This document shows positions 55,586 through 63,710 of a DNA stretch of 64,000 nt, in pieces. Location: contig NZ_JAAFYS010000003.1 of the NCBI RefSeq assembly GCF_012070395.1, forward strand, positions 558,001 through 622,000. Reading direction: 5' to 3'. Source of the DNA: Pseudoroseicyclus tamaricis. Lineage in GTDB: Bacteria; Pseudomonadota; Alphaproteobacteria; Rhodobacterales; Rhodobacteraceae. Every line of letters starts with the position of its first letter. Within the stretch, counting starts at the first letter, position 1. Position numbers and translations under genes: made by a program. The notes under the pieces are model-generated. The model worked only from the letters and a program-made list of their open reading frames with translations, did no database searches and had not been told where the DNA came from.

Positions 55586-55614
55586 GGAGGCGGGCCGCCC
55601 CAAGGCCCGCCTCC
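55586..55614 (+). terminator. GC hairpin after pckA
   Basis: GGAGGCGGGCC (55586-55596) pairs perfectly with GGCCCGCCTCC (55604-55614) across a seven-base loop. No T-run follows, so it may need Rho or act as a message stabiliser. Confidence 0.45.
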
Positions 55615-55715
55615 CGCCATGTCGGGGAGGCGGAACCGCGGCGCCGCACCGGCCCGAGACTCGGGCCCTTGACCCGGGCGCGCCCCCGCAGGACAGTTTG
55701 CCGTCACGCCCGCTG

Positions 55716-55765
55716 CCGGCCCGCCTGTCGGGCCCCGTTACCGGCCCGCCTCCCGGGCCCCGTTG
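55716..55765. repeat. 25-base tandem repeat
   Basis: Two consecutive 25-base units beginning CCGGCCCGCCTGTCGGGCCC and CCGGCCCGCCTCCCGGGCCC, matching at 22 positions. Each contains a GGCCCG/CGGGCC dyad. They end 11 bases before the ATG of the next gene. Confidence 0.8.
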
Positions 55766-55776
55766 AAGGATCGCCC

Positions 55777-56265
55777 ATGGCCCGTTTCCGCCACGCCCTC
55801 GCCGCCCTCGCCTTTGCCGCTGCCGCCGCCCCAGCCGCGGCGGAGGATTACGTCTCCGACAGCATCTCGGGCTGGCACGCGGGGGCCGTCTGCTCCTCCT
55901 CCTTCCCGGCCGGCGGGGTGCGCGATGCGCTGCCCTTCATCGCCGAGACGCAGGTGGTGCCGGCGGCGCTGGGCATCGGCTTCGGCGTCGAGGCGCAGTC
56001 GGCCCTCGGCGACATCCCGAACGTCACGGTCGTGGTGACGCACCCGGCCTTCGGCGGCGAAGGCTCGCAGCAGCAGCGCTTCAACATGTCGATCTCCGGC
56101 ACCGCCCTCTCCGCCTTCTACTACCGGCTGGAGGAGCCGCAGGAGGTGCAGACGGGCATCTGGCGGATCGAGGCGCAGGCGAACGGGCAGGTGCTCTACG
56201 GCATCGACTTCGAGCTTATCGCCCCCAGCCCCGGCGACGGCCTCCTCCGCGCCTGCGCGCAGTAG
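55777..56265 (+). CDS. Periplasmic DUF3859-like protein
   Basis: A 162-residue protein with a clear signal peptide (LAALAFAAAAAPAAAEDY, cleavage after AAA). The mature part has GIGFGVEAQSALGDIPNVTVVVTHPAFGG split around residues 66-94, FYYRLEEPQEVQTGIWRIEA and GIDFELIAP, the strand pattern I associate with DUF3859. Two cysteines (near residues 39 and 160) could form a disulfide. No function is known. The family call is from memory of the pattern and should be treated as moderate. Confidence 0.6.
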   Translation: MARFRHALAALAFAAAAAPAAAEDYVSDSISGWHAGAVCSSSFPAGGVRDALPFIAETQVVPAALGIGFGVEAQSALGDIPNVTVVVTHPAFGGEGSQQQRFNMSISGTALSAFYYRLEEPQEVQTGIWRIEAQANGQVLYGIDFELIAPSPGDGLLRACAQ

Positions 56266-56337
56266 GGGAGCCGTCACCGGGCGTGCACAGGGCATGCACC
56301 GGCCGTGCACAGGTGTCGGGCAACCTTGGCCCACCCA

Positions 56338-56362
56338 CGCAGGGTGGATTTCCAACCCACCG
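56338..56362. repeat. GTAGGGTGGGTT palindromic repeat, diverged
   Basis: CGCAGGGTGGATTTCCAACC followed by CACCG: the same palindrome with two changes in the left arm. It is the left flank of the composite element continued at 56393 and 56578. Confidence 0.65.
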
Positions 56363-56392
56363 CCCCCGTCTCCCCCCGCGCCGACGTTCGCA

Positions 56393-56542
56393 GGCGCAGG
56401 GCATGTGCCGGCCCGTGGGGCGGCGCTCACGGGTTGCCGCGACAGCGCTTCATGGTTGCCACTCACCTCCTCGCCCCGAGCAAGGCGCGGGCGGCATCGG
56501 AGCGCCAGCCCGCGGGACGGGCAGGCGCTCGCCCTGCGGCGC
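56393..56542. repeat. Paired inverted-arm repeat, copy C
   Basis: Left arm 56393-56428 (GGCGCAGGGCATGTGCCGG...) and right arm 56500-56542 (GAGCGCCAGCCCGCGGGACG...) repeat the arrangement at 36001-36149. As there, it is bracketed by GTAGGGTGGGTT palindromes. The gap 56266-56638 contains nothing else I can recognise. Confidence 0.75.
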
Positions 56543-56577
56543 GTACCGGGCGGGGGACAAAGCGGCGGCGGTGGGCT

Positions 56578-56602
56578 GGTGGGTTACAAACCCACCCTAC
56601 GG
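56578..56602. repeat. GTAGGGTGGGTT palindromic repeat
   Basis: TGGTGGGTTACAAACCCACC followed by CTACG, the right flank of the 56-kb composite, 40 bases from the RNase T2 stop codon. Confidence 0.8.
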
Positions 56603-56638
56603 TGCCGGCGCTGGTTGCGCACACTGCACCCGACCGCC

Positions 56639-57286
56639 CTACCCCGGCGGCAGCATCAGCGCGTCGTCCAAAGTGCAGTCGCGGATCACGTCCGCCCCGC
56701 AGCGGCGGAACGCCAGGTCGCGGGTCAGGCAGACCCGCACCTCCTGGATCATCCCGGACTTGCAGGTGATCGTCACGCCATCCGGCTCCAGCGCCGGGTT
56801 CGCCTCGAGGAAGGCCTCCTCGACCAGCTCCGCCGGCAGGGTGACCGCCCGGCCCAGCCCGGTCAGCACCTCTGGCAGGGCGACGCGGCCGAAGGCCTCC
56901 GCCGACAGGTCGTAGAAGGCCTCCGCCCCCAGCCCCGAGCAGACACCGTGCTTGCGCCACTGGTAGTAGGCCGCGTCGTCATCTCCATAGAGCCCTTCCC
57001 GCGCCGCCGTCTGCGCCCGGCTGGGGCCTCGCTCGGACGTCTCGCAGTAGTCCGGCCAGCCCCGCTCGTATTGTGGCCAGAGGCCGTGGAGCACGAAGGC
57101 GCGGGCCCCCTCGCACTGGGGCGAGCCCCGCTCCTCCCCCTCCAGATGGCACCAGGACGGGCTCCAGGAGAGGGAGAGGACGTAGTAGTCGAACACCCCC
57201 GCCACGCCCTCCGCCCCGGCGGGCGTGGCGAGCCAGAGGGCGGCCAGCGCCCGACCCAGCGGCATTTTGATCTTTTCAAGGCCCAT
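56639..57286 (-). CDS. Secreted ribonuclease T2-family enzyme
   Basis: A 215-residue protein with an N-terminal signal sequence (PLGRALAALWLATPAGA). Both T2 active-site blocks are intact: FVLHGLWPQYERG (CAS I) and YYQWRKHGVCSG (CAS II) with their catalytic histidines. Cysteines in WCHLEG, PQCEG and DYCET fit the family disulfides. It degrades RNA in the periplasm or outside the cell. Three nearby starts exist (TTG 57319, ATG 57286, ATG 57265) and none has a good ribosome site; the middle one is used. Confidence 0.85.
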   Translation of the reverse strand: MGLEKIKMPLGRALAALWLATPAGAEGVAGVFDYYVLSLSWSPSWCHLEGEERGSPQCEGARAFVLHGLWPQYERGWPDYCETSERGPSRAQTAAREGLYGDDDAAYYQWRKHGVCSGLGAEAFYDLSAEAFGRVALPEVLTGLGRAVTLPAELVEEAFLEANPALEPDGVTITCKSGMIQEVRVCLTRDLAFRRCGADVIRDCTLDDALMLPPG

Positions 57287-57393
57287 ATCGGCTTCTATAT
57301 AGCCTCCGTTCCCCGACAAAGAGAACAGGGTCGCCCGGCGACCCGCCCCGGCAGGGGCCGGGGGAGAAGCATTCGTGTGAAAGGCGACCCGAC

Positions 57394-58176
57394 ATGGCTG
57401 ACAAACCGCTGATGGCCAAGGCCACCGCCGTCTGGCTGGTGGACAACACGACGATCACCTTCCGGCAGATCGGTGACTTCTGCGGCCTGCACGAGCTGGA
57501 GGTCCAGGGCATCGCCGATGGCGACGTCGCCGCCGGCGTGAAGGGCTTCGACCCGGTCGCCAACAACCAGCTCACGCAGGACGAGATCGACAAGGCCGAG
57601 GCCGATCCGACCCACCGGCTGAAGCTGAAGTTCAACGCCGCCTCCGTCGGTGAGGAGAAGCGCCGCGGCCCGCGCTACACGCCCCTCTCCAAGCGGCAGG
57701 ACCGGCCCGCCTCGATCCTCTGGCTGGTGAAGTTCCACCCCGAGCTGAGCGACGGGCAGATCTCCAAGCTCGTCGGCACCACGAAGCCGACGATCCAGTC
57801 GATCCGCGAGCGCACGCACTGGAACATCGCCCATATCGAGCCGATTGACCCCGTCGCCCTTGGCCTGTGCAAGCAGTCCGAGCTCGACGCCGCCGTGCAG
57901 AAGGCCAACGCCAAGAAAGCCCGCGAGGGCGGGGTGATGACCGATGACGAGCGGATGAAGCTCGTCTCCACCGCCCAGTCCCTCTCGATGCCGACCGAGC
58001 CGCGCATGCCCTCCAGCATGTCCGGGCTCGAGACCTTCTCGCTCGGCGACGGGGACGACGAGGATCCGCGCGGCCATGAGGAGGAGGAAGAAGAGGACAA
58101 GCGCGACGTCTCGGACGCCGAGAGCTTCTTCAACCTGCCCGGCGACACCGACGAGGACGACGACGACGAGGATTGA
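57394..58176 (+). CDS. DUF1013-family transcription regulator (TrcR-like)
   Basis: A 260-residue protein. The N-terminal LMAKATAVWLVDNTTITFRQIGDFCGLHELEVQ and the RPASILWLVKFHPELSDGQISKLVGTTKPTIQSIRERTHW blocks (each longer than shown here in part) look like two helix-turn-helix units. They match DUF1013, an alphaproteobacterial family. A Caulobacter member, TrcR, has been described as a conserved cell-cycle transcription factor. The last 60 residues are extremely acidic (runs of Asp/Glu). AAGGCG precedes the ATG and a strong terminator follows. Confidence 0.85.
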   Translation: MADKPLMAKATAVWLVDNTTITFRQIGDFCGLHELEVQGIADGDVAAGVKGFDPVANNQLTQDEIDKAEADPTHRLKLKFNAASVGEEKRRGPRYTPLSKRQDRPASILWLVKFHPELSDGQISKLVGTTKPTIQSIRERTHWNIAHIEPIDPVALGLCKQSELDAAVQKANAKKAREGGVMTDDERMKLVSTAQSLSMPTEPRMPSSMSGLETFSLGDGDDEDPRGHEEEEEEDKRDVSDAESFFNLPGDTDEDDDDED

Positions 58177-58205
58177 TCCCGCCGGCGTCGCAGACCGATC
58201 AAAGC

Positions 58206-58237
58206 AAGGCCCCGGGCATCCGCCGCGGGGCCTTTTT
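58206..58237 (+). terminator. Rho-independent terminator of the DUF1013 gene
   Basis: AAGGCCCCG (58206-58214) pairs with CGGGGCCTT (58226-58234), followed by a TTTTT run. It lies 30 bases after the stop codon. Confidence 0.85.
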
Positions 58238-58375
58238 CGTGCGCGGGTCATTCAGGCGAGGACCATGAGACAACGCCGTGACCGTGGCCAGCGCCTGACG
58301 CCGCCGAGTCAGCGCGGGCCATCGGGGGCGCAATGCCGCCGCGATCAGCCACGAGACCGCTTTTGTTGGGGGATC

Positions 58376-58452
58376 TGGTCGGAGTGAGAGGATTCGAACC
58401 TCCGACCCCCTGCTCCCGAAGCAGGTGCGCTACCAGGCTGCGCTACACTCCG
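58376..58452 (-). tRNA. tRNA-Pro (anticodon CGG)
   Basis: A 77-base tRNA gene. Acceptor arms CGGAGTG and CACTCCG, D-arm with AGCGCAGCCTGGTAGCGC, anticodon stem CCTGC/GCAGG with loop TTCGGGA (anticodon CGG, read at loop positions 3-5), and T-arm GGTTCGAATCC are all complete. The 3-prime CCA is encoded in the genome (58376-58378). Confidence 0.95.
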
Positions 58453-58506
58453 ACCGTGGCGGCGGAGGTAGCGAAGCGGCCGGCGGATTGCAAGGCGGAA
58501 TCGGGC

Positions 58507-59505
58507 TCAATCGCTGCGCTGCGCCACGGCGCTCGTGCGGCCAGGGCGCCGACCGTCGAGCACCCGCATCAGCACCGAGGGGCGCGGCGCCGTGCCCACC
58601 TCTCGCGACATCCGGGTCCGGGTGACGGGGCGCTCCGACTCGGGCTTGTTGCGCTCGCGGCCAAGAATCACGAGGCCCGAGATGATGATGATGACCGCGC
58701 CGATGGTCGTGTTGCGGCCGGGCGTCTCGCCGAAGACGAGAAAGCCGTAGGCCGCCGCCCAGATGATCTGGCTGTACTGCATCGGCGCCACCACTGCCGC
58801 CTCGCCCGCCTTGTAGGCCGCGATGATCACGAGGCCGCCGAGGAACCCGAGGCAGGCCATGCCGCCAAGGAGGCCGAGATGCCCCACCGGCATCGGCTCG
58901 TAGACGAAAGGCAGCGCCACGGCCATCAAGACGAAGTTGGCGATCATCGGGTAGAGCATCAGCACGACGGGCCGTTCGTCCGCCCCGATCTTGCGCACCG
59001 AGATGGCCGCGAAGCTGCCCGAGAGCGCCCCGACCAGCGCCGCGGCGTGGCCGAGCTCGAAGCCGATGGCATCCTGCCCGCCCGAGGGCCAGATCGCCAC
59101 GACGACGCCCGCCAGGCCCACGACAACCGCCGCCCAGCGCCGCAGCCCCACCTGCTCGCCCAGCACGGGGATGGAGAGCACGGTGATGATCAACGGCGAG
59201 GCGAAGAGGATCACGTAGACCTGCGCCAACGGCAGCGTCGAGAAGGCGTAGAAGTTGCAAACCGCGTTGGCCACGGCGGCCAGCGTGCGCGCCCCCACCC
59301 ACCACGGGTGCACGGGCCGCAGCGTGCCCGGCGCCCTGTCGGAGATCAGCGAGAAGGTGACGAGCGGGAACGAGAGCAGCGTGGAGAAGAAGATCAGCTG
59401 CGCCGCCGCGTAGCCGCCGCCGAGAAACTTCACCAGCGTGTCGTGGGTCGCATAAATGCCGAAGGCGGCGAGCGCGAGTAGCACGCCCTTTAGGTTCGAA
59501 CCCAT
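58507..59505 (-). CDS. DMT-family (EamA) transporter
   Basis: A 332-residue inner-membrane protein with ten predicted helices in two EamA repeats (first half with FYAFSTLPLAQVYVILFASPL, second with AAYKAGEAAVVAPMQYSQIIW). Such proteins export or import small metabolites; the substrate is unknown. A hydrophilic tail of about 45 residues, rich in Arg and Ser, follows the last helix. It lies 54 bases downstream of the tRNA-Pro gene end on the same strand, but is transcribed first. Confidence 0.88.
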   Translation of the reverse strand: MGSNLKGVLLALAAFGIYATHDTLVKFLGGGYAAAQLIFFSTLLSFPLVTFSLISDRAPGTLRPVHPWWVGARTLAAVANAVCNFYAFSTLPLAQVYVILFASPLIITVLSIPVLGEQVGLRRWAAVVVGLAGVVVAIWPSGGQDAIGFELGHAAALVGALSGSFAAISVRKIGADERPVVLMLYPMIANFVLMAVALPFVYEPMPVGHLGLLGGMACLGFLGGLVIIAAYKAGEAAVVAPMQYSQIIWAAAYGFLVFGETPGRNTTIGAVIIIISGLVILGRERNKPESERPVTRTRMSREVGTAPRPSVLMRVLDGRRPGRTSAVAQRSD

Positions 59506-59655
59506 GTCACTGTCCCTGCCCGGTTTTACGGGCAGATTGTCCGCTGAGCCGCCCGCGTCAAGGCCGGGCGCCCCCCTTGTGGCGGCAGAGCGCCGGCGCG
59601 GGGCGGAACTGTCGAGTGCCGAGGCTCATTGGCCTTAGAAGCGGGAGAGATAGGC

Positions 59656-60168
59656 ATGGAGACATTCGTCCAGGTGCTGGCCAGGGGCCTCGTCACCGTG
59701 GCGCTGGTGGTGGCGCTGACACGGCTGAACGGGCTGAGGAGCTTCTCGAAGATCTCCGCCTTCGATTTCGCGATCACGGTTGCCACCGGCTCCGTCCTCG
59801 CCACGGCGCTGACGACGAAGGACGCGTTCGGCCCGGCGCTGGCGGCGCTCGTGGTGCTCTTCCTCGTGCAGGGGCTGGTCAGCCGCGTGCGCGTGCGGCT
59901 CTCGCCGTTCCGCAACGCGGTGGACAATACGCCGCTCCTCCTGATGGAGAATGGCAGCTTCATGGACGAGAACATGGAGAGTGCCCAGATCGCGCGGAGC
60001 GACCTCATCGCCAAGCTGCGGGAATCAGGCACGGTGGAGCGGGCCAAGATCCGCGCCGTGGTGCTGGAGACGACGGGGACAGTGAGCGTGATCTATGCCG
60101 ATCCCGGCGCCGAGCTGGCCGAGGGGCTGATGGACGGCGTGCGCCGTACGCCCCGCGCCCTGCCCTGA
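59656..60168 (+). CDS. DUF421/YetF-type membrane protein
   Basis: A 170-residue protein with three N-terminal helices and a soluble C-terminal domain. LNGLRSFSKISAFDFAITVATGSVLA and the TPLLLMENGSFMDENMESAQIARSDL block (parts of longer conserved runs) are typical of DUF421. Bacillus YetF-like proteins are linked to spore or membrane functions; nothing is known for this one. GGGAGAG precedes the ATG at 59656; an upstream ATG lacks a site. Confidence 0.85.
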   Translation: METFVQVLARGLVTVALVVALTRLNGLRSFSKISAFDFAITVATGSVLATALTTKDAFGPALAALVVLFLVQGLVSRVRVRLSPFRNAVDNTPLLLMENGSFMDENMESAQIARSDLIAKLRESGTVERAKIRAVVLETTGTVSVIYADPGAELAEGLMDGVRRTPRALP

Positions 60169-60172
60169 CATG

Positions 60173-60198
60173 AAAAGGGCCGGCCCGAAGGCCGGCCC
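60173..60198 (-). terminator. Rho-independent terminator with UUCG loop
   Basis: GGGCCGGCC (60177-60185) and GGCCGGCCC (60190-60198) form a perfect nine-base stem. On the minus strand the loop reads TTCG and the stem is followed by TTTT. It terminates the ferritin-like gene whose stop codon is 20 bases away. Confidence 0.85.
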
Positions 60199-60218
60199 GT
60201 GGTTCTCGCTAGGAGCGC

Positions 60219-60671
60219 TCAGTCGGCGGTGGAATGGCTCTCCATCCACGCCTTGTGGCGCTTTTCGTCTGCGAGCGCCGTCTCCACCATGCCGGCCATC
60301 TCCGCCGGCAGCGACGCGTTCTCAGAGGCGTGCTGGTAGGCGGAAACGGTGTCCGATTCGTTGGTGCTCATCGCCCGCAGGATGCTGGCATCGTCGCCCA
60401 TCATGTCGGCGAGCTTCACCTTGCCGGTGGTCAGCATCTGCTTCATGTCGCCTTCCGTGGGCGGGGTGACGCCATGCGCCTCGGCCAAGGTGCGAAGCGC
60501 GTCGAGGTGGGCGTGGTGATCGTCCCGGAAGGCCGAGACCTGCGCCTTGTACTCGGCGGAGTCGAGCCGCTCGATGACGGTGTCGTAGGCGGCGATCGCG
60601 TCATGCTCCAGCAGGATGCAGTTCTCGATCAGCTTCTCGGCGGTGTTCTCGGTGCCAACTGTCGTGGCCAT
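60219..60671 (-). CDS. Ferritin-like DUF2383 protein
   Basis: A 150-residue four-helix protein. ENCILLEHDAIAAYDTVIERL carries the first Glu/His iron-type ligands, FRDDHHAHLDALRTLAEAHG the second, and MVETALADEKRHKAWMESH the C-terminal ones. The pattern matches the DUF2383 ferritin-like group; diiron binding is plausible but unproven. A GGAGGAGG site precedes the ATG and a strong terminator follows, so it is probably well expressed as a single gene. Confidence 0.85.
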   Translation of the reverse strand: MATTVGTENTAEKLIENCILLEHDAIAAYDTVIERLDSAEYKAQVSAFRDDHHAHLDALRTLAEAHGVTPPTEGDMKQMLTTGKVKLADMMGDDASILRAMSTNESDTVSAYQHASENASLPAEMAGMVETALADEKRHKAWMESHSTAD

Positions 60672-60732
60672 GGGAGCCTCCTCCAGATTCCGTTTCGGTT
60701 GCCCGACAGAACCGGGAGCGCGCCCCGATGTT

Positions 60733-60760
60733 CCGCCCCGCCGCCATATGGGCGGGGCGG
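60733..60760 (-). terminator. GC hairpin after leuB
   Basis: CCGCCCCGCC (60733-60742) and GGCGGGGCGG (60751-60760) form a perfect ten-base stem 44 bases beyond the leuB stop codon. No T-run follows on the minus strand. Confidence 0.45.
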
Positions 60761-60803
60761 GAGTGTGCGCTCAGGCCGAGGCGGCCAGCGCCGCTGTCCT
60801 GAG

Positions 60804-61898
60804 TTACGCGGCGGCCAGCGCCGCGACGATGGCGTCGCCCATCTCGGAGGTGGAGACGGGGGACTTGCCCTCTTCGCCCAGCAGATCGGCGGTGCGCAGG
60901 CCGTCGGCCAGCACCGTCTCCACCGCCTTCTCGACACGCGTCGCCTCGTCGCCGAGGTCGAAGGAGTAGCGCAGGGCCATGGCGAAGGAGAGGATGCAGG
61001 CGATCGGGTTGGCCTTGCCTTGCCCCGCGATGTCCGGCGCCGAGCCGTGGACGGGCTCGTAGAGGGCCTTCGGCCGGCCATTCGCCATGGGGGCGCCCAG
61101 CGAGGCGGAGGGCAGCATGCCGAGGGAGCCGGTGAGCATCGCGGCGGCGTCGGAGAGCAGGTCGCCGAAGAGGTTGTCCGTCACGATGACGTCGAACTGC
61201 TTGGGCCAGCGGCAGAGCTGCATGGCGCCGGCGTCGGCGTACATGTGGGAGAGCGCCACCTCGGGGTAATCCTTGCCGACCTCGGTGACGACCTCGCGCC
61301 AGAGGATGCCGGATTCCATGACGTTGGCCTTTTCCATCGAGCAGAGCTTGCGGTTGCGCTTCATGGCCAGTTCGAAGGCGGAGCGGGCGACACGCTCGAT
61401 CTCGCTCTCGGTGTAGCGCTGGGTGTTGATGCCGACGCGCTCGTTGTTCTCGGTGATGATGCCGCGCGGCTCGCCGAAATAGATGCCGGAGGTCAGCTCG
61501 CGGACGATGACGATGTCGAGCCCGGCGACCACCTCGCGCTTGAGGGAGGAGAAATCGGCCAGCGCGTCGAAGCACTGCGCGGGGCGCAGGTTGGCGAAGA
61601 GGTCCATCTCCTTGCGCAGGCGCAGCAGGCCGCGCTCGGGCTTCACGGAGAAGTCGAGCACGTCGTATTTCGGCCCGCCGACGGCGCCGAGGAGGACGGC
61701 GTCGACCTCCTGCGCCTTCGCCATCGTGTCATCGTGGAGCGGAGTGCCGTGCGCGTCGTAGGCGGCGCCGCCGACGAGATCTTCCGAGACGTCGAAGGCG
61801 TGACCTTTCGTGCCGAACCAGTCGATGACCTTTCGGACCTCCGCCATCACCTCGGGGCCGATGCCGTCGCCGGGCAGGATGAGAAGGGAATGGGCCAT
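60804..61898 (-). CDS. leuB: 3-isopropylmalate dehydrogenase
   Basis: A 364-residue NAD-dependent decarboxylating dehydrogenase, third step of leucine synthesis. [11 protein letters not shown] opens the protein; [17 protein letters not shown], the catalytic Tyr in [33 protein letters not shown] and [19 protein letters not shown] are all present. GGAG lies six bases before the ATG. leuA is 38 kb away and leuCD are not in the window. No leader peptide is seen before leuB. Confidence 0.97.
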   Translation of the reverse strand: MAHSLLILPGDGIGPEVMAEVRKVIDWFGTKGHAFDVSEDLVGGAAYDAHGTPLHDDTMAKAQEVDAVLLGAVGGPKYDVLDFSVKPERGLLRLRKEMDLFANLRPAQCFDALADFSSLKREVVAGLDIVIVRELTSGIYFGEPRGIITENNERVGINTQRYTESEIERVARSAFELAMKRNRKLCSMEKANVMESGILWREVVTEVGKDYPEVALSHMYADAGAMQLCRWPKQFDVIVTDNLFGDLLSDAAAMLTGSLGMLPSASLGAPMANGRPKALYEPVHGSAPDIAGQGKANPIACILSFAMALRYSFDLGDEATRVEKAVETVLADGLRTADLLGEEGKSPVSTSEMGDAIVAALAAA

Positions 61899-62028
61899 CT
61901 TTCGCTCCGTCAGTTGGGACGGCTTCGGGTAGCTTGCGGGGGGTGGGGCGTCAACGCTCTCCGGCCCTGCCGGGCCGGCTCGCCGGGCGTTCGGGGGCGG
62001 GCGGCGGGAGCGGGTGGCCGGTGGTGGA

Positions 62029-62080
62029 GCGGGGGCGCTGCCCCCGCGCCCCCGAGGTATTTTCGGCCAGATGAAGAGGA
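62029..62080 (+). repeat. Rhodobacteraceae-type intergenic repeat, copy 4
   Basis: GCGGGGGCGCTGCCCCCGC stem, then CCCCCGAGGTATTTTCGGCC and AGATGAAGAGGA, the most typical copy of this family in the window. It lies in the 284-base gap between the divergent leuB and argB, otherwise empty. Confidence 0.75.
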
Positions 62081-62182
62081 TCGGGGCTGGTGGGGCCGTC
62101 GGCGCTTGACTTGGGGCGGCGGGCGCTACCCTTGGTTTCGGGGGTGGGAATGGTTACCACCCGATGGACCCGGACCCGAGAG

Positions 62183-63073
62183 ATGAAGACACAGGACATG
62201 GATCGCGACTGGCTGACAACTGCCCGCACCCTTCAGAAGGCCCTGCCCTACATGCAGCGCTATTCCGGCGCCATCGTGGTGGTGAAGTTCGGCGGCAACG
62301 CCATGGGCGGCGTCGAGGCGATGGCGGACTTCGCCCGCGACATCGTGCTGATGCGGCAGGTGGGGGTGAACCCGGTCGTCGTCCATGGCGGCGGGCCGAT
62401 GATCAACGAGATGCTGGGCAAGCTCGGCATCGAATCGCACTTCGTCAACGGCAAGCGGGTGACCGACCAGGCCACCGTCGAGGTCGTCGAGATGGTGCTG
62501 ACCGGCCTCGTCAACAAGCGGATCGTGCAGGCGATCATGGACGAGGGCGGGCGGGCCGTCGGCCTTTCCGGCAAGGACGACGACCTGATGGTCTGCGAGG
62601 CGGATGACCCGCAGCTCGGCTTCGTCGGCCGGCCCATCGAGATGAACGTGCAGGTGCTGCGCGACCTCTTCAAGGCGGGGATCATCCCGGTCATCGCGCC
62701 CGTGGCGACGGGGATGGACCCCAACGAGACCTTCAACGTCAACGGCGACACCGCCGCCGGCGCCATCGCCGGGGCGCTGAAGGCCGACCGCCTGCTGCTG
62801 CTGACCGACGTGCCGGGCGTCAAGGATGCCGACGGGAATGTCGTCACCCAGCTCTCGCCCGAGCAGGTTCGGGCGATGATCGACGACGGCACCATCTCCG
62901 GCGGGATGATCCCCAAGGTGGAGACGGCGCTGCAGGCGGTGGAGAAGGGCGTGCGGGCGGCCGTCATCATCAACGGCAAGCTGCCGAACGCGGCACTGCT
63001 GGAGCTCTTCACCGAGCATGGCGCCGGGTCGATCATCCGCGCCAGCGAACCCCGGGTGCCGACCTCGGAGTGA
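62183..63073 (+). CDS. argB: Acetylglutamate kinase
   Basis: A 296-residue kinase phosphorylating N-acetylglutamate, second step of arginine synthesis. [12 protein letters not shown] (about residues 32-43), [16 protein letters not shown] and [25 protein letters not shown] (in part) are the active-site motifs. [20 protein letters not shown] closes the arginine-sensitive domain. The N-terminal helix [20 protein letters not shown] is the extra segment of arginine-inhibitable ArgB. An ATG five codons later is an alternative start. Confidence 0.96.
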   Translation: MKTQDMDRDWLTTARTLQKALPYMQRYSGAIVVVKFGGNAMGGVEAMADFARDIVLMRQVGVNPVVVHGGGPMINEMLGKLGIESHFVNGKRVTDQATVEVVEMVLTGLVNKRIVQAIMDEGGRAVGLSGKDDDLMVCEADDPQLGFVGRPIEMNVQVLRDLFKAGIIPVIAPVATGMDPNETFNVNGDTAAGAIAGALKADRLLLLTDVPGVKDADGNVVTQLSPEQVRAMIDDGTISGGMIPKVETALQAVEKGVRAAVIINGKLPNAALLELFTEHGAGSIIRASEPRVPTSE

Positions 63074-63199
63074 GGCGGCCGCCGGCGGCGGCCGGCTTGA
63101 CACCGAGGGTGGGGGCATGAGCATGGGAGGCGATTGCCCCGCCTGCTCCGGCGACGGAGCGAGGCACCACCCTGTATTGATTGCGAAGGCTTTTTTCCC

Positions 63200-63700
63200 T
63201 TGAAGACCCTTATCCTCACCCGCCACGCCAAATCCGACTGGAGCCAGGACGCCGACGACCATTCCCGCCCTCTGAACAAGCGGGGCCGCCGGGCGGCGCC
63301 GCTCCTCGGCCAGTGGCTGCAGCAGACGGGGCACCTGCCGGATCTTGTGCTCTGCTCGGACGCCAAGCGCACGCGGGAGACGCTGGCGCTGATCCTCGCG
63401 GAATGGGCGAGCTGGCCGCCGGTGCGGCAGCGAAAGAGCCTCTACCAGGCCTCGGCGGCGCGGATCCTCGAGATCCTGCGGGGGGAGACGACGGCACAGA
63501 CGATCCAGGTCATCGCCCACAACCCCGGCATCGGGGCGCTGGCGCAGGCGCTGCTGGCGGAGCGGGGGGATCACCCGCGCTTCGACGATTACCCGACGGG
63601 CGCGACGGCCGTCATTTCCTTCCAGACGGATGACTGGGCCAAGGTGGCCGAGGGCACCGGGCGGCTGGTGGACTTCACCGTGCCGGCAGAGCTGGGCTGA
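63200..63700 (+). CDS. SixA-type phosphohistidine phosphatase
   Basis: A 166-residue histidine phosphatase. LILTRHAKSDWSQDADDHSR holds the RHG-type motif (RHA with catalytic His), CSDAKRTRETLALI the second Arg, and VIAHNPGIGALAQAL the second His. The short form lacking other domains is SixA-like. The start is TTG (LKTLILTRH), with GAAGG ten bases upstream; an ATG 22 codons earlier adds cysteine-rich residues foreign to the family. Confidence 0.88.
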   Translation: MKTLILTRHAKSDWSQDADDHSRPLNKRGRRAAPLLGQWLQQTGHLPDLVLCSDAKRTRETLALILAEWASWPPVRQRKSLYQASAARILEILRGETTAQTIQVIAHNPGIGALAQALLAERGDHPRFDDYPTGATAVISFQTDDWAKVAEGTGRLVDFTVPAELG

Positions 63701-63710
63701 GGCGCGGGCG

